A DNA stretch of 64,000 nt from CBDBBY01 sp965203215 (GCA_965203215.1 CBDBBY010000001.1:558001-622000), one strand, 5' to 3'. Counted from the stretch's first letter, positions 44,850 to 53,869 are shown. Made by a program: numbers and translations. The notes: generated from the letters alone by a model not told the origin.

Positions 44850-46373
44850 TCAGCCCACCGAACCTTCAAGCGAAATCGCAACCAGTTGCTGCGCCTCCAT
44901 CGCGAACTCCATCGGAAGCGACTGCAGAACCTCTTGGCAAAATCCGTTCACCACCAAGGCCACCGCAGCCTCTTCGTCCAAACCGCGCTGCCTGCAGTAG
45001 AACAGCTGGTCATCGTCTACCTTCGACGTCGTCGCTTCGTGCTCAACGCGAGACGAGTTGTTTTTCACTTCGATATAAGGGACGGTGTGAGCTCCGCAGC
45101 GATTGCCGATGAGCAAGCTGTCGCACTGGGTGTAATTCCGGCTGCCCTTCGCTTTAGGATGCACGGACACCAGTCCGCGGTACGTATTCTGCGCCCTGCC
45201 CGCCGAGATCCCTTTGGACACTATGCGCGACCGAGAGTTGCGGCCCAAATGGAGCATCTTCGTGCCGGTGTCCGCTTGCTGATGGTTGTTGGTAATCGCA
45301 ATGGAGTAAAATTCGCCTCGCGTTTCATTCCCGCGCAGTATGCACGACGGATACTTCCACGTGACTGCGGATCCGGTCTCGACCTGTGTCCACATGACTT
45401 TGGATCTGTCGCCGCGGCAGTCAGCTCGCTTGGTGACAAAATTGTAGATGCCGCCCTTCCCGTTCTCATCGCCTGGAAACCAGTTCTGCACCGTAGAGTA
45501 TTTGATTTCCGCGTCTTCAAGAGCGACCAATTCGACGACGGCCGCATGCAACTGGGTCGTGTCGCGCTGCGGAGCTGTGCACCCTTCAAGATAGCTGACG
45601 TAGGACCCCTTGTCCGCGATAATGAGCGTGCGCTCGAATTGCCCCGTATTTTGCGAGTTGATCCGGAAGTACGTCGAAAGCTCCATCGGGCAGCGCACGC
45701 CCGGCGGCACGTACACGAATGATCCATCCGAAAAAACGGCAGAGTTGAGAGTCGCGAAAAAGTTGTCGGTAATTGGGACGACCGAACCCAAATACTTGCG
45801 CACAAGCTCAGGGTGTTCGCTGACAGCTTCCGAAATCGGGCAAAAGATAACGCCCGCTTTCTTGAGTTCATTCTGAAAGGTCGTGCCCACGGATACGGAG
45901 TCAAACACCGCGTCCACAGCCACTCCTCTGGGCGGAGGACCATCGGCATCGGCTCCTTCCACGCCTGCCAAGAGCATTTGCTCCCGCAATGGAATTCCAA
46001 GCTTATCGTATGTTTCCAGCAGCTTGGGATCGACTTCTTCAAGCGATTTGGGGCGTTTTTCCATGCTTTTCGGCTTGGCGTAATAGTACTGATTCTGATA
46101 GTCGATCTTCGGGTAATCCACCATCGCCCAAATCGGTTCGCGCATGTTCCTCCAACGCGCAAAGGCACGGCAGCGCCAATCCGTCAGCCAATCAGGTTCA
46201 TCGTTCTTGGAGGAAATCAATCTGACAATTTTTTCGTTCAGACCTTTGGGAGCGAACTCCATTTCAATTTCGGTTTCCCAACCGTGCTTGTACTTCTCCC
46301 CGACTGAACGAACCGCTTCGATCGTTTCCCGGTCCACGCCTTCTCTTACGTCAAGATCGTCCATATCCATCAT
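44850..46373 (-). CDS. sufB: Fe-S cluster scaffold protein SufB
   Basis: The core scaffold on which Fe-S clusters are built (507 aa). Family blocks are YKHGWETEIE, DWRCRAFARWRNM, PKIDYQNQYYYAKPK, VGTTFQNELKKAGVIFCPISEA, PPGVRCPMELSTYFRINS, GSYVSYLEGCTAPQRD (with a cluster Cys), and CDSLLIGNRCGAHTVPYIEVKN near the C-terminus. The ATG at 46373 overlaps the desulfurase stop (ATGA). In most relatives sufC follows within a few bases; here it lies 2.4 kb downstream. Confidence 0.96.
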   Translation of the reverse strand: MMDMDDLDVREGVDRETIEAVRSVGEKYKHGWETEIEMEFAPKGLNEKIVRLISSKNDEPDWLTDWRCRAFARWRNMREPIWAMVDYPKIDYQNQYYYAKPKSMEKRPKSLEEVDPKLLETYDKLGIPLREQMLLAGVEGADADGPPPRGVAVDAVFDSVSVGTTFQNELKKAGVIFCPISEAVSEHPELVRKYLGSVVPITDNFFATLNSAVFSDGSFVYVPPGVRCPMELSTYFRINSQNTGQFERTLIIADKGSYVSYLEGCTAPQRDTTQLHAAVVELVALEDAEIKYSTVQNWFPGDENGKGGIYNFVTKRADCRGDRSKVMWTQVETGSAVTWKYPSCILRGNETRGEFYSIAITNNHQQADTGTKMLHLGRNSRSRIVSKGISAGRAQNTYRGLVSVHPKAKGSRNYTQCDSLLIGNRCGAHTVPYIEVKNNSSRVEHEATTSKVDDDQLFYCRQRGLDEEAAVALVVNGFCQEVLQSLPMEFAMEAQQLVAISLEGSVG

Positions 46374-47479
46374 GCTCCAATGACTGCTTCGCGATCAGAA
46401 AAGTCCGCTTCCGGAACGACATTGATCGACGGCGATGTTCGTGATTTGAAGCGCTTGCAACATTCGATCCATGTCGAAGCGAAACTCATCAATTGATCCT
46501 TTGTCGTTGATGGACCGATGGAGACCCTGATCGACGACGACGCTTCGGATTGTGAAGCGCCCATGGCCGGCAATACGCTGCTGGCCGTCACCTTGCCCGA
46601 AGAGCATGCGGATCCCGCTGAGATGGCAAATCCGGCCAAATCCATCTGGATAACTTGGGATTCGCCTTTCCAGCCCGGCATGCAGAAGCAACTCGTGTTC
46701 GGAAGGCGATCAGCTTCGAATCCAAACACCTTCAGTCCCTCTGCCGCGTCCAAAAGCGCATGCTCCAGCGCATCCCGCAATGCGCGCACTCTTTCCCATA
46801 CCCCGTCGGCAACTTCACGCGCAGCGGCCGCGGCGGCGGCTCCGAATCCCGCGATGCCGATAATGTTTTCTGTTCCGGACCTTCTGCCGAACTCCTGCCC
46901 GCCGCCTTTGATCAACTCGGCCGGTCTTTCGTTCGGTTTCAAGATCAACGCGCCGACGCCTTTCGGTCCGCCGATCTTGTGCGCTGACAGAAATACCATT
47001 CCGGCTTTGCCGATCTGCGCAGCAGTCTGAATTTTGCCGAACGCCTGCGTCGCATCCGAAACAGCAAGGCCGTCCGGAATCATTTGAATCACGCCGGTTT
47101 CGCTGTTCGCGACCTGCAGAGCACTTGCGCCGGGTTCAGCGACAGCAACAATCCCCGTTTGGCTGACAGGCAGTTCAGGTCTTGTCCAAGCAAGAACTGC
47201 GTCATGCTCAATCGGGGCGGAAACAAGATTCCGGTCGGCGAGCGCCAACGCAGAAGCTTCCGTTGAGCCGGAGGTGAAGACCACCGTTTCCGGATCGACA
47301 CTGCATGCTCGGGCAACTTGAGCGCGGGCCTGCTCCAACGCTGCCTTCGCTTTCCTGCCTTCCAAATGAACGGAAGACGGATTGCCCGCCAAGTCCATCG
47401 CCGACGTCATGGCAGCCTTGGCCTCAGGACGCAACGGAGCCGTTGCGTTCCAATCCAAATAGGCGCGCACATGAGTCAC
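46370..47479 (-). CDS. Cysteine desulfurase, IscS/NifS-like
   Basis: A class I-type PLP cysteine desulfurase of 369 aa. It shows YLDWNATAPLRPEA, NPSSVHLEGRKAK, VFTSGSTEAS, the PLP Lys in SAHKIGGPKGVGAL, and the sulfur-carrying Cys loop SAGSACSSGKV. It is shorter than E. coli IscS (404 aa) and lacks the extended C-terminus. The start is GTG at 47479, overlapping the regulator stop as GTGA, so the two are coupled. A second desulfurase, sufS, ends the same operon, a pairing usual in alphaproteobacterial suf clusters. Confidence 0.92.
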   Translation of the reverse strand: MTHVRAYLDWNATAPLRPEAKAAMTSAMDLAGNPSSVHLEGRKAKAALEQARAQVARACSVDPETVVFTSGSTEASALALADRNLVSAPIEHDAVLAWTRPELPVSQTGIVAVAEPGASALQVANSETGVIQMIPDGLAVSDATQAFGKIQTAAQIGKAGMVFLSAHKIGGPKGVGALILKPNERPAELIKGGGQEFGRRSGTENIIGIAGFGAAAAAAAREVADGVWERVRALRDALEHALLDAAEGLKVFGFEADRLPNTSCFCMPGWKGESQVIQMDLAGFAISAGSACSSGKVTASSVLPAMGASQSEASSSIRVSIGPSTTKDQLMSFASTWIECCKRFKSRTSPSINVVPEADFSDREAVIGA

Positions 47480-47934
47480 TCGTCCACAACGCGGAGTAGA
47501 TTGGGAACAGCCGGACAGGGCGTGAGCTGGTTGTATATGATGTCCGATAGGCTAATGCCGTGCAAAAAGACGTAAACTTGCGCGGACAAACCTTCCCAGA
47601 GCCTGTTGGTTAGCGATTGGGCTTGCGTTCCTGACATGCCGCCGGCCGCACTCGCGTGCGGCGACGTGACTTCGATGTCTTCGTCCACCGCCGCCAGCAC
47701 CTCGGAGACTCTGATTTTGTCGGCGCTTCTTGCCAGCCGGTATCCGCCGCCGGGCCCCTTCGCGGAAACCACAAGACCAGCCTTGCGCAGCTTGATGAAT
47801 AGCCGCTCCAAGTAAGCCAAAGAAATATTTTGCCTTTCGGCGATCTGGGGCAGAGAGACCGAGCTTGGCGAGTCCAGCAGTGCAAGATCCGCCAGTGCGG
47901 TTATCGCGTATCTTCCTTTAGTGCTAAGCTTCAC
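47476..47934 (-). CDS. Rrf2-family regulator, IscR-like
   Basis: A 152-aa Rrf2 transcription factor at the head of the suf operon. From the GTG at 47934 it reads KLSTKGRYAITALADLALL, the standard IscR start, then a winged helix with ISLAYLERLFIKLRKAGLVVSAKGPGGGYRLAR. The region that in E. coli IscR holds the three cluster cysteines reads SPHASAAGGMSGTQAQ here, with none; the only Cys is near the C-terminus (TPCPAVP). IscR of Rhodobacter sphaeroides is likewise reported to lack the triad. The longer frame from 47997 has no family similarity. It probably senses iron or Fe-S status and controls suf together with Irr. Confidence 0.88.
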   Translation of the reverse strand: MKLSTKGRYAITALADLALLDSPSSVSLPQIAERQNISLAYLERLFIKLRKAGLVVSAKGPGGGYRLARSADKIRVSEVLAAVDEDIEVTSPHASAAGGMSGTQAQSLTNRLWEGLSAQVYVFLHGISLSDIIYNQLTPCPAVPNLLRVVDE

Positions 47935-48014
47935 TGAACTACCGTCGCATTTGTTGACACGAGATCGACCTTGAACTAATGGTCTCGAGTCCGGCACCGG
48001 CCCGGCTCAATTAC

Positions 48015-48031
48015 TTTAGAATGATTCTAAA
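48015..48031. promoter_or_regulatory. Irr box (iron control element)
   Basis: TTTAGAATGATTCTAAA is a perfect 8-bp dyad around one base and matches the known Irr/ICE pattern TTTAGAA-N3-TTCTAAA of Rhizobiales and Rhodobacterales. It lies between the divergent iscR-like and hydrolase genes, 81 bp from the GTG of the former and 67 bp from the ATG of the latter. Irr bound here under low iron would repress the suf operon. Confidence 0.85.
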
Positions 48032-48097
48032 CAACGTGCCGCATTTAGTCAACGCGAGCGGCACAGACGCATAAAAGAGGCAGCCAGCAACTTAAAC

Positions 48098-48751
48098 ATG
48101 CCAGAAATTATCTTTGCCGGCCCGGACGGGCGTTTGGAGGGGCGATACCACCCGCAACCCGCCGCAGATTCACCTGTCGCTGTCATTCTGCATCCGCACC
48201 CGAGTTACGGCGGAACGATGAACAACAAGGTCGTGTACAATCTGCACTATTGTTTCTTCAACATGGGATTTGCGGTGCTGCGGTTCAATTTCCGAGGAGT
48301 CGGCAGAAGCGAGGGCGAATACGACGAGGGCGTTGGCGAACTGTCGGATGCCGCGGCTGCGCTTGACTTCCTGCAGGGGCACCACCCGAACACCAAGCAC
48401 TGCTGGGTGGTAGGATTTTCGTTCGGGGCGTGGATCGGAATGCAACTCCTGATGCGGCGCCCTGAAGTGACCGGGTTCATTTCCGTGGCTCCGCCGGCGA
48501 ACCTATATGATTTCTCGTTTCTTGCGCCCTGCCCATCTTCGGGCATGATCATCAATGGAACCGCCGACCGCATCGTTCCGCCGAGAGATGTCGGCGACCT
48601 CGTCGCCAAGCTCAAGGAGCAGCGCAGGATTACCATTACGCACGAAACCATTCAGGGCTCCGGCCACTTTTTTGAAAGCGATCACATGGATAAGTTGACC
48701 GGAGCCGTCACCAAATACGTAAGGCGGCGGCTGAAGGAGAGCTCAAGATAG
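48098..48751 (+). CDS. Alpha/beta hydrolase (COG2945-like)
   Basis: A 217-aa serine-hydrolase-like protein. It starts MPEIIFAGPDGRLEGRY, has VILHPHPSYGGTMNNKV (oxyanion region), LRFNFRGVGRSEGEYDEG, and the nucleophile-elbow region VVGFSFGAWIGMQLL with Ser in GFSFG. The later GTADRIVPPRDVGDL and GSGHFF supply the likely Asp and His. Such hydrolases of unknown substrate are often encoded divergently from alphaproteobacterial suf operons, as here. ATG at 48098. The Irr box in the shared promoter may regulate it too. Confidence 0.87.
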   Translation: MPEIIFAGPDGRLEGRYHPQPAADSPVAVILHPHPSYGGTMNNKVVYNLHYCFFNMGFAVLRFNFRGVGRSEGEYDEGVGELSDAAAALDFLQGHHPNTKHCWVVGFSFGAWIGMQLLMRRPEVTGFISVAPPANLYDFSFLAPCPSSGMIINGTADRIVPPRDVGDLVAKLKEQRRITITHETIQGSGHFFESDHMDKLTGAVTKYVRRRLKESSR

Positions 48752-49099
48752 TCAAACTCTTTATTGGGCAATCTGCGACTGAATATGTTGAGCGACTAAG
48801 TTCGCAACGCCTGTGCTGATAACCTGAACATTCGCATCGCCGCGACCTGGTCGATCCGATGAATTCGCGTTTCCGGATTCGAGCCGGCGCTATGGACTGC
48901 CGATCTGGCCAAGGCCCTCGGCTTTCACTTCGGCTGGCGGCGGCACGATCCGGGAATTGGCGGCGGGGAACCCGGCAGTCCCGCCTCGACAGCTTTCGCA
49001 TGCCAATCACATCGATGCGTCTTTCAGCCTGCAAGCCTTTCTGCTCCGGCATCGGCGCCAGGCCGAAATTGGAGCTCAAACGACACCGCAATCGCTTGT
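48752..49099. other. 348-bp gap without a supported gene
   Basis: The region lies between the convergent hydrolase and YIP1-like genes. Open frames overlap it on both strands but none has similarity or a start signal. Confidence 0.45.
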
Positions 49100-49606
49100 C
49101 TACGAATATTCGAAATTCTTGCAATAAGTCGATGCCACCGACATGCCCAGCACCCAAAAAAGCAAAAACGCCAATCCTTGCGCGGCTTGCAAAATCCAGG
49201 ATACCGCTTCGATCCCGATTGCGGCGCTCGCGATTCCATTGAACAAGGCAAGCGGCGAAACCGCCAAAAAAGCCCAAAACAAAACGATCCTGGAATTTCT
49301 CCAACTGCATCGGCGGTTTGCTAGCCTTGCCAGCAAATTTGCAACGCAAGCCAAGAGAAAGAACAGGAACGGCCCGAATATGACCAAGCCGAGGAAATAC
49401 CCGGAGGATGCGGCGATGAACGAAATTCCTGAATCGCCAAACAGATGCGTGTTCGCCAATTCAGGTAGCCTGGAAATGAAATGCACAAAGCATCCCGCTA
49501 GAAGATAGGCATACGCCCTTCCCTCCGAAACGGTCAACTCAAGTCTTTTCTGAAAGACAATGCGCGGATTCAGATAAGTTTGAGCTATATCATTCGCAAC
49601 AGGCAT
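49100..49606 (-). CDS. YIP1-like membrane protein
   Basis: A 168-aa integral membrane protein with about four hydrophobic segments (residues about 32-45, 65-92, 110-130, 140-160). The N-terminal PVANDIAQTYLNPRIVFQKRLE, followed by the helices, resembles YIP1-family proteins, the same broad family as the suf-operon gene at 39528. The ATG at 49606 is better than the GTG at 49636: GAGG lies 10 bases upstream. Function unknown. Confidence 0.7.
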   Translation of the reverse strand: MPVANDIAQTYLNPRIVFQKRLELTVSEGRAYAYLLAGCFVHFISRLPELANTHLFGDSGISFIAASSGYFLGLVIFGPFLFFLLACVANLLARLANRRCSWRNSRIVLFWAFLAVSPLALFNGIASAAIGIEAVSWILQAAQGLAFLLFWVLGMSVASTYCKNFEYS

Positions 49607-49979
49607 TGGACCGCAACCTCGAAGGCGTTGTTGCACTCATCTGCAACCAAGTTACTGGCGGCAGTTGGTTCAAGTTAAGGTTCGGCAATGAACATGGCCC
49701 AATTCTTCACAATAGAGCATTTGCGCCGTGCGCGGCAGGATGCAAGCTGGCTTGATTGTTTGATGGGCGAACGGAGCCAAAAGGATTTTGAAAACTGCCT
49801 GAGCCGAATCCGGATGCACAAAATGGCCAATACTCCGATGTAGCCGGGAACTGCAGTCAGAGAACGCACTGCAATTGTCCGACGAGCTTGCATAATCCAA
49901 GCGACATTGGGGCCGTCAATGGTTGCCGTCTGCCGGAGCGCGAAGGCTTCGCTCTGCTTTATGTTTCAGCCCGTAAGGC
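49607..49979. other. 373-bp gap without a supported gene
   Basis: Between the YIP1-like and RidA genes, both on the minus strand. No motif or repeat was recognised. Confidence 0.4.
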
Positions 49980-50495
49980 TTACTGTTCGATTTCAGCCCA
50001 AAGCACCAATAACGTAGTGCAGTTCAAACACATTGCCGGGTCGGAATAGATCATTCTTGTATGCCGCCCTCTGGCCCCGAACACCTCGTTGATCAGGTGA
50101 GAGGCACCGTCAAGCGCTTTTGGCTGCTCAATAAAATCGGGACTGCAGTGCGCAGAACCTTCAACTCGCAAAATTCGCTTGATCCTCGAAAGTTCGCCGA
50201 CTGCGGATTTCAACTGCGAGATCGCGTTCAGCGCAGAAATTCGAAACGATTGATACCCGTCTTCGACTGTCAACTCTTCGCCCAGTTTTCCTGTGTATTT
50301 CATCTCCCCGTTGATCCACGGCAATTGTCCCGAAGTGTAGATCACTCCGTTAACTTCTACCCATGGTTCATACGCCCCTACCGCCGACGGCACGCCGGGA
50401 AGCTCCAACCCCATTGCCTCCAGCCGCTCTTCCGGAGTGGATGGATGCTGCGCCGCGCCCTTTGATACTCTGTTGCCAGAAGTTGCGTTCACCAT
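49980..50495 (-). CDS. RidA-family protein
   Basis: A YjgF/YER057c/UK114-type protein of 171 aa. RidA proteins hydrolyse reactive enamine/imine intermediates. The core is VEVNGVIYTSGQLPW, NAISQLKSAVGELSRIKRILRVEGSAHCSPDF, and GARGRHTRMIYSDPAMCLNCTTLLVLWAEIE. The Arg of canonical RidA (near RxxxxVAxLPxxxxVE) is replaced by a different context here, so it belongs to another Rid subgroup and its substrate is open. The ATG at 50495, with AGGAAGG upstream, is preferred over the TTG-type frame start at 50537. It carries an N-terminal extension of about 35 residues. Confidence 0.86.
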   Translation of the reverse strand: MVNATSGNRVSKGAAQHPSTPEERLEAMGLELPGVPSAVGAYEPWVEVNGVIYTSGQLPWINGEMKYTGKLGEELTVEDGYQSFRISALNAISQLKSAVGELSRIKRILRVEGSAHCSPDFIEQPKALDGASHLINEVFGARGRHTRMIYSDPAMCLNCTTLLVLWAEIEQ

Positions 50496-51149
50496 AATTG
50501 CCTTCCTGCCCTGCTTAACCATGCGTTGCGCACTCAAGTTGCATCAATTGCTCGGATGCGTCAAATCTTTACCTGTCAACCAGAAAGAATGATCCGCGGG
50601 ATCGTAGAATTTCGTCAACCTCTGACGTGCCGTGACATGAATAGCCAAGGACGACTTCAGATTGGCAACATTTTTCAGTCAGATAGCCCCTCTTCGGCAG
50701 ATAGAGACGAGTCGTTCCAAGATTGCCGTCCAGATGCAGATCTTCGCGGGCCTTTTGTTGCACAATTCGACGAATTCCAGAATCGGCTTCGCGAACGGCC
50801 TGATGGAGCAGTGGACGTTTCATCAGTATTCGCAGGCATCGATAATGGACGCCAGTGCATTGAACGAACCGCTAGCGGTCTTGGCGTCGCAAGCGTAAGC
50901 GCTAAAGCAGGGGACAAAAAAGGGTTCCGGGTCGAGCATGCTCAGATATACGTGCTGCATTGCCAAGAATGCATGTAAGAACGAAATAAGTTATTGTTCG
51001 AAACGGGTTGCGATTACTGTTTTTTGCTGAGGCTTTGTTCAGTACCCGCGCCAATGGAGGCGGGCATGGATAGCAAGATACTTTGATATCTCGACCATGC
51101 ATTCGACTCCTCGTGACACACTGAGGACATTCAAGGAACTAAGGCTGAA
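50496..51149. other. 654-bp region with overlapping open frames but no clear gene
   Basis: Frames on both strands from about 50526 to 50980 are open for 80-150 codons, which suggests a decayed coding region, but no family could be recognised. The last 80 bp hold the promoter of the small cupin. Confidence 0.4.
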
Positions 51150-51524
51150 ATGAACGATCTACCGAACGGCGATCTCTACGCGGACTGGCCTGCCATACGC
51201 CGGGAAGAGATTCGGCAAAACTGGAACAATCGAAAAATCGGAACGCGCGTCGTGTCGGAAACGGATTCACTTCGCGTTTGGCACCTTGTGCTCCTTCCGG
51301 GCGATCGGGCTCCATTCCATCGTCACGACGAGCCGTATTTCTGGACAGTTATGGGCAACGGGAAAGCCCGATCGTACCACCACGACGGATCGATAAGCGA
51401 TGTCGAATACGTCGAAGGAGACACCATGCACTTCGACCTTCGGGACGGCAAATTCTTCGTGCACGACTTGGAGAACATCGGCGATAAGACGCTCAGTTTC
51501 GTTGCAGTGGAATTCAAGACCTGA
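51150..51524 (+). CDS. Small cupin protein
   Basis: A 124-aa single-domain cupin. Motif 1 is PFHRHDEPYFWTVMGNGKA (His, His, Glu) and motif 2 GDTMHFDLRDGKFFVHDLENIG (His). It lacks the N- and C-terminal extensions of the cupin at 43983. ATG at 51150 with AAGGAACTAAGG upstream. Function unknown; such minimal cupins often are isomerases or sensors of small acids. Convergent IS and vapC debris lies downstream. Confidence 0.83.
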   Translation: MNDLPNGDLYADWPAIRREEIRQNWNNRKIGTRVVSETDSLRVWHLVLLPGDRAPFHRHDEPYFWTVMGNGKARSYHHDGSISDVEYVEGDTMHFDLRDGKFFVHDLENIGDKTLSFVAVEFKT

Positions 51525-51723
51525 ATTCCGCAAAACGTCGATCCGGCAAACGATTCGAATGCGGATGCCTCTCTTGTTCAGGGTCGTTTTCGCAGTTGTC
51601 GAATTTAAGCCGATTTGACGATTCCGGCGGAAGCGCGGCAAGTGAGCAGGCATCGGCTTGCCTCGTGCCGTCAAGCGAAGGCATCAAACGGAATTTTCAG
51701 CTTGGACAGGCGACGGCTTAGGG

Positions 51724-51856
51724 ACGCATGCGCGAAACGGTGTCGGAACCGTGTTAGGCACCTGCCCATGGATTGACCAGAACGAGCCCGATACTCCTGA
51801 AATCCCGAACATTCCGTGTTGCCAACGCCATGCCGCGCGTACGCGCGACCGCCGCC
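51724..51856. repeat. 133-bp direct repeat, copy of the vapC 3' end
   Basis: This block matches 52832-52964 with 5 differences in 133 bases. The second copy contains the last 33 codons of the intact fitB/vapC gene. This copy lacks the rest of vapC and abuts an IS110 transposase remnant. Confidence 0.85.
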
Positions 51857-52126
51857 CTCGCGGGGCTGGCGCCGGTCGCGAGGGGCAGCGGACAGATGCG
51901 CGGGAAGCGGATGATCGGCGGAGGGCGCCGGGCGCTCCGGCAGGTTTTGCATCAAGCCGCGCTCGCCGCCTCGATTCACAACAAGGACTTGAAGTTGTTC
52001 GCCGATCGGCTGCGGAAGGAGGGGAAGCCGCACAAGGTGGTCGTCGCCGCCGTCGCCCGCAAGCTCGTCGTGATCGCCAACGCCTTGTGCAAATCCCGCC
52101 AGCCCTGGGCGGCGCAAACCGGATGA
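51857..52126 (+). pseudogene. IS110-family transposase remnant (C-terminal)
   Basis: About 90 codons: LAGLAPVARGSGQMRGKRMIGGG with the likely catalytic Ser, RRALRQVLHQAALAAS, FADRLRKEGKPHKVVVAAVARKL and a stop at 52126. This is the C-terminal Transposase_20 domain of an IS110 protein, different in sequence from the intact one at 31144. The N-terminal DEDD domain is missing, and the frame is fused directly to the vapC repeat copy, so the element was truncated by deletion or recombination. Confidence 0.85.
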
Positions 52127-52831
52127 CGTCCGTTCGGCGCAAGAGCGCCGAGGCCGAACCGGGTCGCCGCCGATGCCGCGGCCGGATGGGGCTGTGGGAA
52201 GCGTGGTCAATCCAGGCCCCGAACGCGAAATCCGAATGCAGCGCGAACAAGGATTGTCCACAGGCTTTCCACGCTCTCCGCGCCGCCGCGAACGAAAAAC
52301 AGCCGAACGAACCGATAAAGACCGAAATCCGGGACGCCGTCCGGGTTCATCATCGGAAGCGGACGAATCGGACCCGGCGCAGCCTCGAAAATGCAAAACC
52401 CGCACGAACCCTCAGCAACCCGCTCCCGCCGCGATTCCACCCGGATTTTGACCACCGCGAGACACAGTTGCTTGTTGGTCAAACGGCGGCGCGATGCGGC
52501 CTCCAATCGGGAAAGTCGGCCCGACGGTTGTTTTCAATGCAGCATTTGAAGGCGATCAGAGCGTTGGCCCCGCTTTCGACCAGCGGCGCTCTCCCTCCTT
52601 GTCCCCGAAAAATAAGACCCACCTCCAGTCAGGCTACGGCTGCACATGCCTTTGTTGGACGAACCGAGACCTCTCTTGACTTCATTGAGCGCGCGCAGGC
52701 CGAGCCGTTGAGTGCAAAAGCCGACGGAAAACCGCCTGCGCTGCCACCGCCACCGATCAGCAGCAGACTGCGCGCGAAAACGATCGAAGCCGACCTCATG
52801 TCGCGCCATGTACCTTTGTTGCGATGGACCC
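52127..52831. other. Former IS110 flank with a degenerate MITE relative
   Basis: No gene is visible. A 408-codon open frame overlapping this region on the plus strand has no similarity and is ascribed to GC bias. The stretch around 52610-52620 (CCGAAAAATAAGAC) resembles one in the IS110 end at 32613-32626. Confidence 0.4.
52500..52625 (-). repeat. Degenerate, inverted relative of the MITE
   Basis: Read on the minus strand it aligns at about two bases in three with the 42661-42824 element, from a left end like GGGTCTTATTTTTCGGGG through the ATTGAAAACAACCG block to GATTGGAGG. It is the most diverged of the four copies. Confidence 0.35.
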
Positions 52832-52964
52832 ACGCATGCGCGAAACGATGTCGGAACCGTGTTAGGCGCCTGCCCATGGATTGACGAGAACGAGCCCGAT
52901 ACTCCTGAAATCCCGAACATTCCGCGTTGCCAACGCCATGCCGCGCGTACGCGCGGCCGCCGCC
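52832..52964. repeat. 133-bp direct repeat, second copy in vapC
   Basis: Partner of 51724-51856. It contains the 3' end of the vapC/fitB gene and 30 bp beyond its stop. Confidence 0.85.
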
Positions 52965-53284
52965 ATCTGGCCGTCGAATTGAGATATCGGGTGCCCGGCC
53001 GCGCGACGGTCGGACGCAATCTCCGCATAAGCCCGCGCTGCGGCACCGTCGAACGGAAGAATCCTGTTCGCGAAGCCTGCGCGCAGCATCCGTTCCAAGC
53101 TCGCGACAAGGCCATCTCTGCGCCTGCCCGATGGCATCACTGCAAGACCAAAGCGCAGTTCCGCCTCGCAGACCGACGTCAGAAACAAGCTCGACGCCGC
53201 ACGATCCGCTATCCACGATTTCAGTGCAGGTTCAGGCGCCGGACGCATCAACTCGGACACCACATTGGTATCGAGAATGAACAC
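52862..53284 (-). CDS. PIN-domain toxin, FitB/VapC type
   Basis: A 140-aa PIN ribonuclease. The four acidic active-site positions are visible: FILDTNVVSELMRP (Asp, residue 5, and Glu 11), ELRFGL (Glu about 41), and SQFDGQMAAAAR (Asp about 105) with VRDFRSIGLVLVNPW at the end. This arrangement is typical of FitB and related VapC toxins, which cleave RNA, often tRNA. The start is GTG at 53284, 9 bp after the antitoxin stop. Its 3' end is duplicated at 51724. It is probably intact and held in check by the upstream gene. Confidence 0.88.
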   Translation of the reverse strand: MFILDTNVVSELMRPAPEPALKSWIADRAASSLFLTSVCEAELRFGLAVMPSGRRRDGLVASLERMLRAGFANRILPFDGAAARAYAEIASDRRAAGHPISQFDGQMAAAARTRGMALATRNVRDFRSIGLVLVNPWAGA

Positions 53285-53293
53285 GGAAAAGCC

Positions 53294-53536
53294 TCAGCTG
53301 AAAATGGGAGGCTCGCGCATCGGCTCGCGCGACGGCAGCTCCAACTCCACTCCGCCGAAAGGCGCGAAGCAATCGTGAATGAAACTGGCCAAGTTCTCAG
53401 GCTCGGGCTCCAGTTCGACCGCTTGGCGCAAAATCATCCGCACCTCTTCTTCCATAGAACGACCGTTCTCCGCCGCTCGTGTCCGCAGTCGGGACTTCAG
53501 CTCGCCATCCAGATTTCGAACCGTAATGCTTGCCAT
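53294..53536 (-). CDS. FitA-like ribbon-helix-helix antitoxin
   Basis: An 80-aa antitoxin. The N-terminus ASITVRNLDGELKSRLRTRAAENGRSMEEEVRMIL is a ribbon-helix-helix that should bind the operon promoter; the C-terminal half (LASFIHDCFAPFGGVELELP) would block the PIN toxin. ATG at 53536 with GGAGG 12 bases upstream. Antitoxin-then-toxin order with a 9-bp gap is standard for fitAB/vapBC operons, which are usually autoregulated. Confidence 0.88.
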   Translation of the reverse strand: MASITVRNLDGELKSRLRTRAAENGRSMEEEVRMILRQAVELEPEPENLASFIHDCFAPFGGVELELPSREPMREPPIFS

Positions 53537-53869
53537 GACGGAGCCTCCATCAGTCGTCGACCGTCAGCAGATTAACGAGTGATCGCAACGCAATCAATGC
53601 TTGATTTTTCATCCCGTCCGACTTGGGATGCAGTCCTTGCTGTCTCGATCATCGAAAATCAGCTCGGACGACCCTCGCGCCGATAATGCAGGTCTGCGGA
53701 GCCATGAGCGAGCACGGAATGAGCAACGAGCTAACCGCGGTCAATTGATAGGTTCCGGCATATATGCCGTTAGGGCCGCGACCGCTGCCTTTGGAGCCTT
53801 GCAAGAGCCATCGCGCGGAAATCATCGGGGTATGCCCGGACCTGTCCGGAAGCAGGCTGTTCCGGGAAA
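53537..53869. other. Spacer between the helicase gene and fitAB
   Basis: 333 bp without a recognisable gene. It contains the fitAB promoter region and the 3' flank of the helicase gene. Confidence 0.45.

Noticed and set aside
44793..45722. 309-codon plus-strand frame opposite sufB
   Set aside because: Antisense to a highly conserved gene; no motif.
51658..52884. 408-codon plus-strand open frame
   Set aside because: It runs across the vapC repeat, the IS110 remnant and a MITE relative in a frame without family similarity; the real remnant is in another frame.
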